This document shows, piece after piece, positions 22,089-35,174 of a DNA stretch of 64,000 nucleotides; within the stretch, counting starts at the first letter, position 1, and every line of letters starts with the position of its first letter. Location of the stretch: positions 41,286,099 to 41,350,098 of the forward strand of contig CM038470.1 of the NCBI GenBank assembly GCA_021464415.1, written 5' to 3'. Under the pieces are notes generated by a model. It saw only the letters and a list, made by a program, of their open reading frames with translations, made no database searches and was not told the origin of the DNA. A program made the position numbers and the translations under genes. Source of the DNA: Lonicera japonica (taxonomy: Eukaryota; Streptophyta; Magnoliopsida; Dipsacales; Caprifoliaceae).

Positions 22089-22528
22089 TGGTTAGCTAAT
22101 ATGGGAGATTTATTAAAACTTCTCAAGTTCTTAATTGTACCAGATAAATTTTTACAATAACTATTAAATCGACTATAAGGTGGAACTAATTGGTGAGATT
22201 TATACTAAACCTAATTTCTGTAATATGTGGATTATACTTGATTTCAAATCACATTATCGAGTTATTATTAAACCCACCATTTGGTAAACCGAGTTAACTG
22301 ATTTCTTGACTTAAACATGAAATGGCGGACTCGGCGGAGTTGGTCTAAGTACAACATTAATACCATTACATGATATAAGTATATTAAATATTTGGTCACA
22401 TGTTTAGTATATGTAATTGAATTATCACTTTGTACATAATTCAATTGATACTTCACAGATACTCGTTATTACTATTGGTTAACTTTTAATATATATATAT
22501 ATATATCTAATTGTTCCAACTGAGTCTG

Positions 22529-24753
22529 TGTAACACCCTCGCCTTAATGTACATTCTAACACTTGTAAATAAGACCTTAAACGTTACTAACTCATCTTAG
22601 TAGGACTAAGATATGTGTATAAGAAGAATATAGATCATCGGCGACATCTAAACCAAGAAACATCAAGTAATGGGTGCAAAAATGATACTATAACTGGTAA
22701 ACATACATCATAGATATACATGGTATGTATTATATGAACAACAAAAATGTAGACAATCCCAGGCTAGTCGTGACTTCCCGGACTAACACATCTGTTGCAA
22801 AAATGAATCATAGTATCAGAGGCTTCTACTTCGTCCCCGTACCCATTGCCTCATTGTCCCCCTGGAACTCATGATTACTTGAAATAGTTTTAAAGAAATG
22901 GGGTGAGCTATACGCTCAGTAGGGGTAAGAAATCACATATAAAACACAATTCAGTTAAAAAAATATACATTCATTTCATGATGCATGCGTATGCCAATGC
23001 AGGTTACCTCCATTGTGTCAACCTTAGAGCCACGTAGCTAGAATATATCCATACCGAACCGGAGTATAGCAAGGGTCTAACCGCCCGAGAGAAAATCCGA
23101 TAATAATCATAAATTGGCCCATCGGCCCCAGAGTATATCATTTGATCATAATCAATTTGGACCGCATGTCCACCAATAGAAACATAACCACAGATCATCA
23201 GTGCCTTACCGTTGTTTAGATTTCTGGGCTACACTCCACTGGCTCTAGACAGCCGACGCGTTGCTGCCCTCCGGAGGTTTCTGAATTTTCAACCCAAGGG
23301 CACCAGGCCCTACTTATTTCCATCCTGCTAGGCACAAATAAATACATCATTCCTTCAAAATTGAAGGGCCACAATAGAATCATATATGGATTCATATCAC
23401 ATCCAGAAACAGATCATAACGAGTTTTCATCATCATAGTAATCATCATGAAAAATGCGCCCATATGTCGAGCCATAAGAATGATCCACATATGCTAGGAA
23501 TCCTTCAAGTGCTTGGTTGACACAATAATAACATGCATGATATGCAAAACATGCTAATTCATGGATAGTAAGCAATTTATGCCATATCCACTCCCATAAC
23601 TCTCATATCATATCCATTGGTGTGTAAAATGCGTTAACAATCCATTTTATTTGCAAACAACATGTACATCACCAAGGGATACCACATATAGTTCAAATAA
23701 CACTAATTAGCAAGTGTATATGGCATATCTTGCATCAAATCTTACAATCACAATTTTATAAGTCATAAAAATAGCATGAACACCTTTAATATTCAAGCTT
23801 CTCAAGCAATTGATAATCATGAACAATGATTCGTGACTAATAAAAGCATATTATCTAGTTTTAAAAGCCATAGAACCCCTACCTCAATTTATGAGTGAGA
23901 AAGAAGAAAGAAATTTGATGCTTCAAGCCTTCCCCAAAGAATCGTCAATGTAGAAGATGATGAATAGTAATCTAGGAGGTGTTTCGGATGATTTTCGATG
24001 TTTAATCTGTCCATCGGGAGTGAAAATAGGTAAGGATCGCTCAAGAACACCTATCTTTCTCTCTCTAGAGCTTAATGGAAGAGGTTGGGTCAAAAAATGA
24101 GTGAAAAAGAGCTTAAAACGAGCTTTAATCCATTTTAAGTCGGTTGCTACAGTAGATGTGCGGACCGGTATGCAAAAACCCTTAGACCGGTCCGCGGGGT
24201 GAAAATTTGGTGATTTTTAAAGGCCAGACCGGTCCGCGAGCAATTTTGGCTCTGGAGCACTGCTTTTGTTTTGGTCATAACTTTTGACTCGAAACACCGA
24301 TTGAGACGTTCTTTATGTCCATGGAAAGGTATTTCAAAGATCTACAACTTTCTAAGTGAAAGGTTTCCCAAATTCTGGATATATTTTTACTAGAAATTCA
24401 CCGAAGACAGCACTCTGCCGAAAAGCTTTCGAATGACCAGAATTTTGCAATGGGCCTACTTTGCGCTCTGCTTTGACCCACGAGGAGTGCGAATTAGCTT
24501 TCGTCCAAAACACGAAAGTTGTAAAATGGTATAAATACTAGACACCATCGTGGACGAAACTTTAATTGGATAAGTAACGAAGAAATTACGATAGCTCAAA
24601 GTTAGCTCGAATTAACGAATCGTAAGGAACCAAAACTTCCTATTAACCAACTGAAATCGACTCGGACCACCCAAATCACCAAAGGATCATTCACATGCAT
24701 TTGAAAGAGTTAATACAAAATTATTAACATTAATTTAAACACAGGATGTTACA
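22529..24753 (-). repeat. 3' LTR of the chromovirus (2225 bp)
   Basis: This LTR is nearly identical to 29408-31648. It lacks about 55 bp near 24225, between GACCGGTCCGCG words that are retained in the other LTR. In turn it keeps about 30 bp near 24650-24680 that the other LTR has lost. Confidence 0.93.
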
Positions 24754-24766
24754 ATCTCTCCCACTA
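24754..24766 (-). other. Polypurine tract of the chromovirus
   Basis: On the minus strand AGTGGGAGAGAT immediately precedes the 3' LTR (TGTAACATCC), as expected for plus-strand priming. Confidence 0.75.
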
Positions 24767-24802
24767 AATAAAATTTTGTCCTTGAAATTTAGAAATTATA
24801 TA

Positions 24803-27800
24803 TTAATTAAACAACTCAGGGTATTTTCCACGTATTTTTGTTTCTAACTCCCACGTTGCCTCCTCGGCTCCATGATAAAACCACAAGACCTTCACTAATG
24901 GGATGACCTTATTTCTTAACACCTGATCTCGGCAGTCTAAAATTTGTATCGGGTAGGTTTCGTATGTTCTGTTGTCTAACACCTCGAGGCTTTCCCATTA
25001 AACAATATGGGAAGGATCATGAACGTACCGGCGGAGTATCGATACATGGAAGACATTGTGAACGTTGGATAATTGTGGCGGGCAAAGCTAGACGATATGA
25101 AACATTCCCGATACGTTCGAGAATATCGAAAGGCCCAATGTATCGAAGAGACAGCTTTCCTTTATTACCAAACCACGTAATACCAAAACGAGGCTTGGTT
25201 TTCAAGAATACATGGTTGCCAACTTCGAACTCCAATGGACGATGGCGCTTATCGGCATAACTTTTTTGCCGACTCTGAGCAGTAAGAAGGTGTTGCCGAA
25301 TGGTTTTGATCTTTTCAGTAGTTTGCTCTACTAACTCTGGACCCAATAAGGTTTTTTTCCCGACTTCATACCATCAAACCGGGGATCTGCATGGACGACC
25401 GTAAAGGGCTTCATAAGGCGCCATGCCTATACTAGCCTGGAGGCTATTAGTATATGCAAACTCAACTAATGGCAGATGCTCTATCCGATTTCCTCGAAAG
25501 TCGAGGACACACGCTCTCAACATATTTTTAAGTATTTGGATAACCCACTCGGATTGTCCATCAGTTTGTGGATGGAACGCCGTACTGAAGTTTAGTTGAG
25601 TCCCCAAAGCCCTTTGAAGACTCTCCCAAAATCAAGAAGTAAAACGTGGATCCCGATTCGACACAATGGTTAATAGAACCCCATGGAGCTTGACTATCTC
25701 CGAATATAGAGTTTTCCCATACTTTCTACATTTTGGATGTTCCGGATGAGAAGGAAGTGAGCAGACTTTGTCAATCTATCGACAACCACCCAAATTGTAT
25801 CTTGACCCCCTAATGCCATCGGTAACCCCGAAACGAAATCCATGGTAACATGTTCCCATTTCCATTCGGGAATGGGCAATGGCTGGAGTTGTCCTGCAGG
25901 CCTTTGGTGCTCGGCCTTCACTTGTTGACATGTCATACACTTATTCACAAAATTCACGACATCTTTCTCCATGCCGCTCCACCAGAAATTTCGACATAAG
26001 TCCCGGTACATCTTTGTACCACCTGGATGGATATAAAATTTTGAATGGTGAGCTTCACTTAGAATTTCATTTCTAGGTTCTGGGTTGTTCGGCACTACTA
26101 GTCTGTCCAAAACTCGAATCCCATCATCGGTCCTAAGTTTATACCCACCATGTTCGGCTTCCGTAGTCAAATGATCACGTATTACCTGAAAAGCTTCATC
26201 TACCCATTGAGCATCTATCACCCGTTGCTGGATTACTGGTTGGGCAATCATTTTATACAAATAGGCTCGGTTCTCATCACGATTCACCATCAGGTTGTAT
26301 CGTTGTAACTCCTCTCTCAACCTCCATTCCCGACACCGTAATGCGGTTAACGACCCTTGAGATTTTTGGCTTAAGGCATTGGCTACCACATTAGCCTTAC
26401 CTGGTTGATATTGAAGAGTAAAGTCATAATCTTCCAAATACTCTACCCACCGACATTGCCTAAGGTTCAAATCTTTCTGGGTAAAAATATACTTGAAGCT
26501 CTTATGATCAGAATAAACTTCAAATCTTTCGCCATATAGGTAATGACGCCAAATTTTTAGAGCAAAAACAACAGCTGCTAACTCTAAATCATGAGTGGGA
26601 TAATTTTTCTCATGTTCCTTGAGTTGTCAAGAAGCATAAGCGATAACATGCTCCTCCTGCATTAAGACACTACCTAAACCAAGCCTAAAGGCATCACAAT
26701 AAATTGTGTAACCCTTTCCTCGCTTGGGTAAAATAAGAACTGGAGCAGAAGTAAGCCTATCTTTTAACTCCAAGAAGGCTTTCTCACATGATTCATCCCA
26801 CATGAACTGAACGCCCTTGTGAGTTAGGCGAGTTAACGGTAAAGCTATACGGGAGAAATCTTTGACAAACCGACGATAGTACCCAGCCAAACCCAAGAAA
26901 CTCCTGACCTCGATAACATTTCGAGGCTTCTCCCACTTTAGGACTGCTTCTACTTTTGCCGGGTCTATGGAGATACCCTCTCTTGAGACGACATGTTCTA
27001 AGAATTTGACTTTCGACATCCAGAAGTCACACTTGCTAAGTTTTGCATACGGCTTATTGTCTCGAAGAACTTGAAGAGCCAAGCGAAGGTGATTATCATG
27101 CTCTTCATCTGACTTGGAATAGATAAGAATGTCATCTATGAAGACTACAACAAACTGATCAAGATACAGACGATACAAACGATTCATTAAATCCGTAAAA
27201 GCAGCTGGTGCATTCGTTAACCCGAATGGCATTACTAAGAAGTCATAATGACCATACCGAGTACGAAACACCATCTTCGGAATGTCTTCCCCTCGGACTA
27301 GCATCTGATGATAGCCCGATCAAAGATCAATCTTAGAAAATCTGATAGCACCTTGCAATTGATCAAACAAATCATCGATTCGAGGCAACAGATACTTGTT
27401 CTTAATAGTGACTCGATTCAGCTGTCGATAATCTATACATAACCATAAAGACCCATCTTGTTTCTTAGCAAATAGAACAGGTGCGCCCCACGGAGATACA
27501 CTGGGTCTGATGAACCCTTTTCGCAATAATTCATCAATTTGAGTTTTCAGCTCCTTCAACTCAGCAGGAGCCATACGATATGGAGCTAGAGATATAGGCG
27601 CGATTTTTAGAACAATATCAATAGAGAAGTCCACCTCCCGATGTCGGGGTAGACCCGAAAGATCATTAGGGAACACGTCAAGAAATTCCCTAACCACGGG
27701 AATATCATAATTACGAGGACTGCCATCCTCTCGTACTACAATGCTGGCCAACCATCCAAAGTAACTCCGTTGTTCTCTGGGTTTAAGATATGCACACGGG

Positions 27801-28147
27801 ACCAGTGACTCGGGTTCACATTGAAAAGTCAAAATCTCACTATCAGATAGTGGAATTGTTACCCGAGGTCTAGAACAATTAATTACTACGCAGAAAGTAG
27901 CTAACCAATCCATTCCCAGTATAAGATCATAATCCCCCATATTGAGTACGATAAGATCAAACTTTATCGAGGACTCCCCAAAACTCAAGGAACAATTTTT
28001 ACAAACGGAATCCAACCGAATTTTATTTCCCGTGGGTGTACCAACCCATAATGGTATGTTCAATAATTCAACACATAGTCCCAATCTATCAACCAATGCA
28101 CGTGAAGTAAAGGAATGGGAGGCACCAGTATCAAACAAAACTTTCAC
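24803..28147 (-). pseudogene. Chromovirus pol (protease, RT, RNase H, integrase, chromodomain)
   Basis: The protease active site DTGASHSF is at about 28130. RT motifs are [24 protein letters not shown] and FIDDILIYS (27500-27120). RNase H begins at TIYCDA (about 26700) and continues across a stop near 26627. The integrase has its HHCC zinc finger at 26100-25900, the first Asp in [12 protein letters not shown], the second in SNRDPRF and Glu in DGQSEWV. A C-terminal stretch ending about 24803 (IPLVKVLW, EEATWELE) is chromodomain-like. Stops or frame changes occur near 27310, 26627, 25690, 25620, 25350 and 24985. Most look like single-base changes. Confidence 0.9.
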
Positions 28148-28401
28148 TTAGGTACTAAAGAACAAGATAGTACCTTCCATCACTTTGACCTCTGGCTGCT
28201 CTGACTGTGTCAAAGTGTAGACCCGACCCTGTGTTCTGCCACCACCCCGAGAGTATGAGCTTCCACCTCCTCGAGACCTACTATGATTCTGCCCACGGCC
28301 CTGGCCACCTTGGTTACTAGAGAAGGATTGGCCTTCACTGCCCATACAGGTTGAGCCCTAATAATGTGGCCGACTATAAGAAGACTAGGACACATGCTGA
28401 C

Positions 28402-29274
28402 CTATATTAGGACAATCTCTATGGATATGTCCTTGTTAACCACACCCAAAACAGATCCTCTCCCTGGGTCCCTGACCCTTAGAACCAGTCCCCAAAAATC
28501 GACCTCTCCCAGCACCACCACTAAACGACCCGGAATCGCCCCTGGACCTCTTTCCTGAACCACTTGCTTTCTTTCCCTTAGAACCTCTCTTCTTATCAAG
28601 AAATCTACTAGCATCTATCCTCTCTTGTTCTACCTTCATCGCTATTCTCACGGCTTCAGCAACACTGCCATGATTCAAGTGATACACCTTCTCTCGAATA
28701 GATGGTTTTAGTCCCTTCAAGAACAAACATATCTTTTCCTCAGGGTCATTGTCCAGACTCCTATCAAAACGACTCAGACTTTCGAACTTTATCTCGTACT
28801 CTGCCATAGACATGTTCCCTTGAATTAGGGAATGAAACTTATCTTTCTTCAGACTCCGATGAACTTACGAGAAATAACGCTCTAGGACCAGTTGAGTAAA
28901 TTGCTCCCAGGAGGTAGGAGCGTCCGCCCTCCTAGACACGTTCCTCCACCAGATACCAGCTTTGTCAACCAACTGGTAGGTCCCCAAATTGAGCTTTAAG
29001 TCATCGGGTAAAGTCATGACTTCAAAGGCTCTCTTGATTTGATCGAGCCAAGACTTTGCCGCATCGGGGCCAGAGTCTCGTTGAATGTAGGTGGGGCTAG
29101 ATTTTTGAACTTCTCTAGGGCCACCATAACCCTATTCTCCTGGACTTTACTTTGGGGTTGTTCTATATGTCCCAACACATTGGCCAACTCTCGGGCCATG
29201 GCACGGATTGCATCTACTGACTCCCCAGAGGTGGAACTCCCGTGAGTGGCATTGTGATTTGGTGAAATCGTCAT
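28402..29274 (-). pseudogene. Chromovirus gag
   Basis: The start MTISPNHNATHGSS at 29274 follows the primer-binding site by about 110 bp. The retrotransposon-gag domain is split by frame changes near 29050 and 28810. A basic linker leads to a CCHC knuckle beginning CFGCG near 28440, directly followed by an in-frame stop. Gag would form the virus-like particle; this copy cannot. Confidence 0.82.
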
Positions 29275-29387
29275 TCTATACAAAAACAATAAAAGGAACG
29301 TCATGACAATCCAATATATATTAATAAGACAATAATTTATCACAATATATCATAAATTTCGTCCCACAACCCAAGTAATTGCGTAAA

Positions 29388-29404
29388 CCTATGCTCTGAT
29401 ATCA
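29388..29404 (-). other. Primer-binding site of the chromovirus
   Basis: On the minus strand TGATATCAGAGCATAGG follows the 5' LTR by a few bases. It fits initiator-Met tRNA with one mismatch from TGGTATCAGAGC. Confidence 0.85.
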
Positions 29405-29407
29405 AAT

Positions 29408-31648
29408 TGTAACACCCCGCCTTAATGTACAGGCTAACACCTGTAATTAAGACCTGAAACGTTACTAACTCATCTTAGTAGGACTAAGATAAGTGTATAA
29501 GAAGAATATAGATCATCGGAAACATCTAAACCAAGCAACATCAAGTAATGGGTGCAAAAATGATACTATAACTGGTAAACATACATCATAGATATACATG
29601 GTATGCATTATATGAACAACAAAAATGTAGGCAATCCCCAAGCTAGTCGTGGCTTCCCGGACGTTATAAAAATGAATCATAGTATCAGAGGCTTCTACTT
29701 CGTCCCCGAACCCATTGTCTCTTTGTCCCCCTGGGACTCATGAGTACTTGAAATAGTTTTAAAGAAATGGGGTGAGCTATACGCTCAATAGGGGTAAGAA
29801 ATCACATATAAAACACAATTCAGTTAAAAAAACATACATTCATTTCATGATGCATGCGTATGCCAATGCAGGTTACCTACTTTATGTCAACCTTAGAGCC
29901 ACGTAGCTAGAATATATTCATACCGAACCGGAGTATAGCAAGGGTCTGACCGCCCGAGAGAAAGTCCGAAATAATCATAAATTGGCCCATCGGCCCCAGA
30001 GTATATCATTTGATCATAATCAATTTGGACCGCATGTCTACCAATAGAAACATAACCACAGATCATCAGTGCCTTATCGTTGTTTAGATTTCTGGGCTAC
30101 ACACCGCTGGCTCTAGACAGACGACGCGTTGCTACCCTCCGGAGGTTTCTGAATTTTCAACCCAAGGGCACCAGGCCCTACTTATTTCCATCCCGGTAGG
30201 CACAAATCAATACATCATTCCTTCACAATCAAAAGGCCACAATAGAATCATATCTGGATTCATATCACATCTAGAATCAGATTATAACGAGTTTTCATCA
30301 TCATAGTAATCATCATGAAAAATACGCCCATATGTCGAGCCATAAAAATGATCCACATTTGCTAGGAATCCTTCAAGTGCTTGGTTGACACAATAATAAC
30401 ATGCATGATATGCAAAACATGCTAATTCATGGATAGTAAGCAATTTATGCCATATCCACTCCCATAACTCTCATATCATATCCATTGGTGTGTAAAATTC
30501 GTTAACAATCCATTTTATTTGCAAACAACATGTACATCACCAAGGGATACCACATATAGTTCAAATAACACTTATTAGCAAGTGTATATGGCATATCTTG
30601 CATCAAATCTTACAATCACAATTTTATAAATCATAAAAATAGCATGAACACCTTTAATATTCAAGCTTCTCAAGCAATTGATAATCATGAACAATGATTC
30701 GTGACTAATAAAAGCATATTATCTAGTTTTAAAAGCCATAGAACCCCTACCTCAATTTATGAGTGAGAAAGAAGAAAGAAATTTGATACTTCAAGCCTTC
30801 CCCAAAGAATCGTCAATGTAGAAGATGATGAATAGTAATCTAAGAGGTGTTTCGGATGATTTTCGATGTTTAATCTGTCCATCGGGAGTGAAAATAGGTA
30901 AGGATCGCTCAAGAACACCTATATTTCTCTCTCTAGAATTCTCTAGAGCTTAATGGAAGAGGTTGGGTCGAAAAATGAGTGAAAAAGAGCTTAAAACGAG
31001 CTTTAATCCATTTTAAGTCGGTTGCTACAGTAGACGTGCGGACCGGTATGCAAAAACCTTTAGATCGGTCCGCGGGCTAAAAATTTGGTGATTTTTAAAG
31101 GCCGAACCGATCTAGAAAAAGGCTAGACCGGTCCGCGCTTGAGTCTGGAACTCCTAGACCGGTCCGCGAGCAATTTTGGCTCTGGAGAACTATTTTTGTT
31201 TTGGCCATAACTTTTGACTCGGAACTCCGATTGAGGCGTTCTTTATATCCACGGAAAGGTATTTCGAAGATCTAAAACTTTTCCATGAAAGTTTTCCAAA
31301 TTCGAGATATATTTTCTCAGAAATTCACCGAACACAGCGCTCTGCCGAAACACTACCGAATGATCAGAATTTTGCAATGGGCCTACTTCGCGCTCTACGT
31401 TGACCCATGAGAAGTGTGAATTAGCTTTCTTCCAAAACATGAAAGTTGTAGAATGGTATAAATACTAGACACCCTCGTGAATGGAACCTTAGTCGGATAT
31501 GTAACGAAAAAATTGCGATAGCTCAAAGTTAGCTCGAATTAACGAATCGTAAGGAACCAAAACTTCCTATTTACCAAATGATCATTCACATGCATATAAA
31601 AGAGTTAATACAAAATAATTAACATTAATTTAAACACAGGATGTTACA
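29408..31648 (-). repeat. 5' LTR of the chromovirus (2241 bp)
   Basis: It pairs with 22529-24753. It keeps three GACCGGTCCGCG-like words at about 31036-31170. Confidence 0.93.
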
Positions 31649-31653
31649 GTCTG

Positions 31654-32363
31654 TGTTAGACTCACTCCCATTTCTCAAACCAGTTTTGCATGACAGCACT
31701 CGAGATGGCACGATTATTGAGTCTAAATACCTCTTATAAACCTGGACACTTCGTAGTCGTCCATATGGCAAATTCACAATATACCTACCAAAAAATTCCC
31801 AAATATTCGAAAAACATAAAACCAAATATTAGACTCCTGCTCTTTTTGATTTAGTTGATTAATGAAGCTTGTTCTTTTCTTAGAAAAAAATTAGCTAATA
31901 GTCACGTCTCAAACAAAAGGAGCATGATAAATATACCACTATATGATATTTTAACATGATAACTCTTCTTTTTCTATTATGACCACAATAACAAAAAAAA
32001 ATTTAAAAATGAGACAATTTAAATTAGAATACATATATACTAATAATACCGGTTTACACAGTTCTCAAAACTAAAACCAATCTTATTTATTTATTTTTAT
32101 TTTTTTTTAAAAGTGAATCCAATCTTATCTATTCAATTCGTAAAACGCCAAGAATTTGAATTAAATTAGATCAGTCCGCTTAATTTGAATACCGATTTCG
32201 GATGAGTAATTTGTGGCTTGCCGAAGCCCGTACGCACTTCAATTACTGCAGGACTGTAACTGGTCAAATAGGTTAGACAAGATTTAATGGTTGAATGGAC
32301 CACACTTATCTAACCAGACAAGGACTACGTTGAACTTTCCTATGACTTTATATATACATATAT
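31654..32363. other. Anonymous flank resumed after the chromovirus
   Basis: It continues copy A 2129-3400. At about 31974-31985 it shows the uninterrupted target of the solo LTR found only in copy A. No gene was seen. Confidence 0.6.
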
Positions 32364-32968
32364 GGCCCGTTTGCTTCAAAGTTTAAATTATTTTAAAAAT
32401 GTTAAATTTTCTTTCGAAATAATTTTTGTGTTTAGTTCAAATTTTAAGTCCAGAATAAATTATTTCAGGAACAAATATTTTCCCTCAAGTTCTATCATTT
32501 AAATCATAAGAAATAAAACTATTACCAATGGACATCTTTTTTAATTTTTTTATATTAGGATTAAAATAACTCTCTTCTTTATGAATAAATAATTCGTTTT
32601 TCATCCGTGTATGAAAATATTGTTTGAAACTTTTTTTTTTAGTTACGCTGCTACACAAAAATGAAAAAAAAAAGATTTGGAACTTTTTTCTTTTCTTTTT
32701 TCTTGTTGTATTTTTTTTTTAATTACAAAAATTGTAATTTTTGTAATTTATTATAGCAATTGTCTCTTTTGAAAAGTTAGTAGGAGATATTTTCTTATCT
32801 TATAAAAAGAAGGGTATTTTTGTAATTGATACTTTATTCCATTCCTATTCCCGGTTGAACCAAATATCGGCATGGCATCCTAAATGCCAGGAAAAAAACT
32901 TTCCAGAAATCAATTATGCCCATTCCATTCCTATTTTATTCCCAAAACTCGGATTAAACGAACCCATA
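32364..32968. mobile_element. MITE-like insertion, copy B only
   Basis: About 605 bp interrupts sequence that is continuous in copy A around 3400. The ends ATGGCCCGTTTG and, on the opposite strand, ATGGGTTCGTTTA are imperfect inverted repeats. There is no coding capacity and the interior is T/A-rich. The ends look like hAT- or PIF-type MITEs, but the target duplication cannot be told apart from the surrounding TA repeats. Confidence 0.6.
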
Positions 32969-33954
32969 GTGTCAATGTCCGGTACGAATTTAATCTTTTT
33001 ACAAAGATTTTTTGTTATAAAAATATTGTGAAATGATTTTTACGATGAAAAAGCGTCGTAAAAATGCTCGATCCGTACGAACCGGTAAGCATTTAAAAAT
33101 TTTCGTATATATAAATATATTAAAGGAAAAAAAACTCAAACAAAATTAATAAAATAAAAAGGCATTAAGAACCCATAATCCATGTTTTCAATTCATGACC
33201 AAAAAATAAAATTTACGATATCTACCAATAATTAAAGTATAATGAACAACAGATATAAAGTATGTACGATTTTATATAATTAATACGGGTGTACATATAG
33301 TATAGATATTATTTTTCAAAAGGAAAATTAATACTAATAATAGTCTATTAAAAAAATGACAAATTTAATTCTCGTTGTAAGTAAAAAAATTAAAAAATTC
33401 TTTTGAAATAAAACGATGCATTGATAGATTAATAGATTTAGGATGGATTCTTCATGAAGGAGAAAAAGAGGTAGCTTAAACACAGATTAGCCAATCAGAT
33501 ATATCATTTTTTTTGGGTGTTCTTAAATGAATTCACAAAATTAGTCTTCTAGCCATACCAAAATTCAAAAATAAGTCAAAACTTGTCTAAAAAATAGGTA
33601 AAAGATTTTCTTCTCGCCCCGCTTTCTATCTTATGCAAAAATCATCACGATATAAAGGTTGCTTTTTCTTCTAATCAACCATTGAATGGTTTAACCTATA
33701 TCATATCAAACGATAAGTTTAAAAGGTGTCGATCACAGGATGCTGGCAAACTGTGTCAATCACGGGTGTTGCCATACTTGCAAATCTATACGCCTCAATT
33801 AAAGACTTGTTATCCTAATAAAGTCCGGCGGTATACAAAGAATTTACGGTAGGTTATTAAGTGACAAAGTTCTTTAGTAGGCCCATTGACAAGTGTGCCA
33901 TTGATCTATTCAAGCTATGAGAAGCTAGCAACTTCCAAGGGAGTATACTGTATA
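32969..33954. other. Anonymous flank upstream of peptide gene B
   Basis: It is collinear with copy A 3400-4362, with scattered small indels. No gene was seen. Confidence 0.55.
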
Positions 33955-35174
33955 TATTGAGGGATTATTGTGTATTTTGTTATGCACTTTTCAAATGTTT
34001 AGTTTTAGAAACAAAATATTTTTACTTAATTGATCAAATGATTTAATAATTTAGTTTGCTGCTTGACATAACTTTTATATTCAGTATCACTCAAAATTTT
34101 TGTTTGAATGATATATATATATATAAATACAACAAATTGATCTTTCAACATTTTTGGTGTAGTGAATTAAAGACTTTTATTTACTTATTTGATAAAAATA
34201 AAATTTGTAAACAAATTTAAAATATGAATAATAACCATTTAAGATCAATGAACAATAAAAGATTATATAAAATATCATATAATTGCTAAAATCATATTTA
34301 TCATAATTAATATTTTGTATCTTCGAGGTATTATTTTGACAATTTTTTTTTTAAGATATATTAAAAATGATGTAAATTTTATTGATTATGTCTTATAAAA
34401 ATCATATTATTTAAAGTTTTACTTTTAGCAATGAAACTTTATCGTACCTGCATTGTTTCAGTAACTCATCCCACTACTGGGGTGAAGTGTAAGATTTCTT
34501 AAAGATTTGATGGAGTGAAAAGAAAGTATTCTCACACTAGAGTGAGAAGACTGATTTTTTGGATTCATTTACGAATACCCTTTTTTTTTACAGGTAGTCC
34601 AAAAAAAACAAAAAAGAAAAAAAACTTAAAGAATAAATTATTAATTTTTAGGTGATAATTAAAAATTTGGCGTTCTTAAATAGATCTGCAATTTTTTTCT
34701 TCTCATCCCTACAAAAGTCAAAACCCAAATGATGCAAATCTAAAAAATAGTATAGAATCCTTTCTTCTCACCCCAATTTCTATCCCTAACAAAAATCGCC
34801 AAAAATAGCGTAGAACATTTTTCATTTGGGAACTCTTAGATCCACCTACCACAACATTCTGCTCATCCCACCTGTAAACTCTCCCCCCAATTTTTTTAAA
34901 ATTCTTTCATCTCAATCCAATTAGTTTTGAAAGCCAAACAAATACTTAAAAAATGGAAAATTTTGAATCCACCCACCAAAAAATTCTTCTAACCCCTCAA
35001 AAAAAATAAAATTCTTTCGAATTCTTAACAAACATGACATTAACATCAATTTCTTCTTGGATTTGTATGCTCTATTTTCCCTTAGTTAAACTTGTTGAAA
35101 TTTGCTTCGATTGACTGGCGCACTTTTCTTCGAACATTTTCGCTCTAAATCAGGATTTGGGCAAATAAAAATGA

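Larger units (their letters stand above)
22529..31648 (-). mobile_element. Ty3/gypsy chromovirus (Tekay-like), full length, minus strand
   Basis: Two LTRs of about 2.2 kb begin TGTAACA and end TGTTACA. The target duplication is GTCTG at 22524-22528 and 31649-31653. A tRNA-iMet primer-binding site and a polypurine tract lie in the expected places. The order on the minus strand is gag, protease, RT, RNase H, integrase and a C-terminal chromodomain-like segment. Very long LTRs with a chromodomain suggest the Tekay/Del clade. gag and pol carry multiple stops, so it is not autonomous now. Copy A has the empty site near 2128. Confidence 0.93.
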
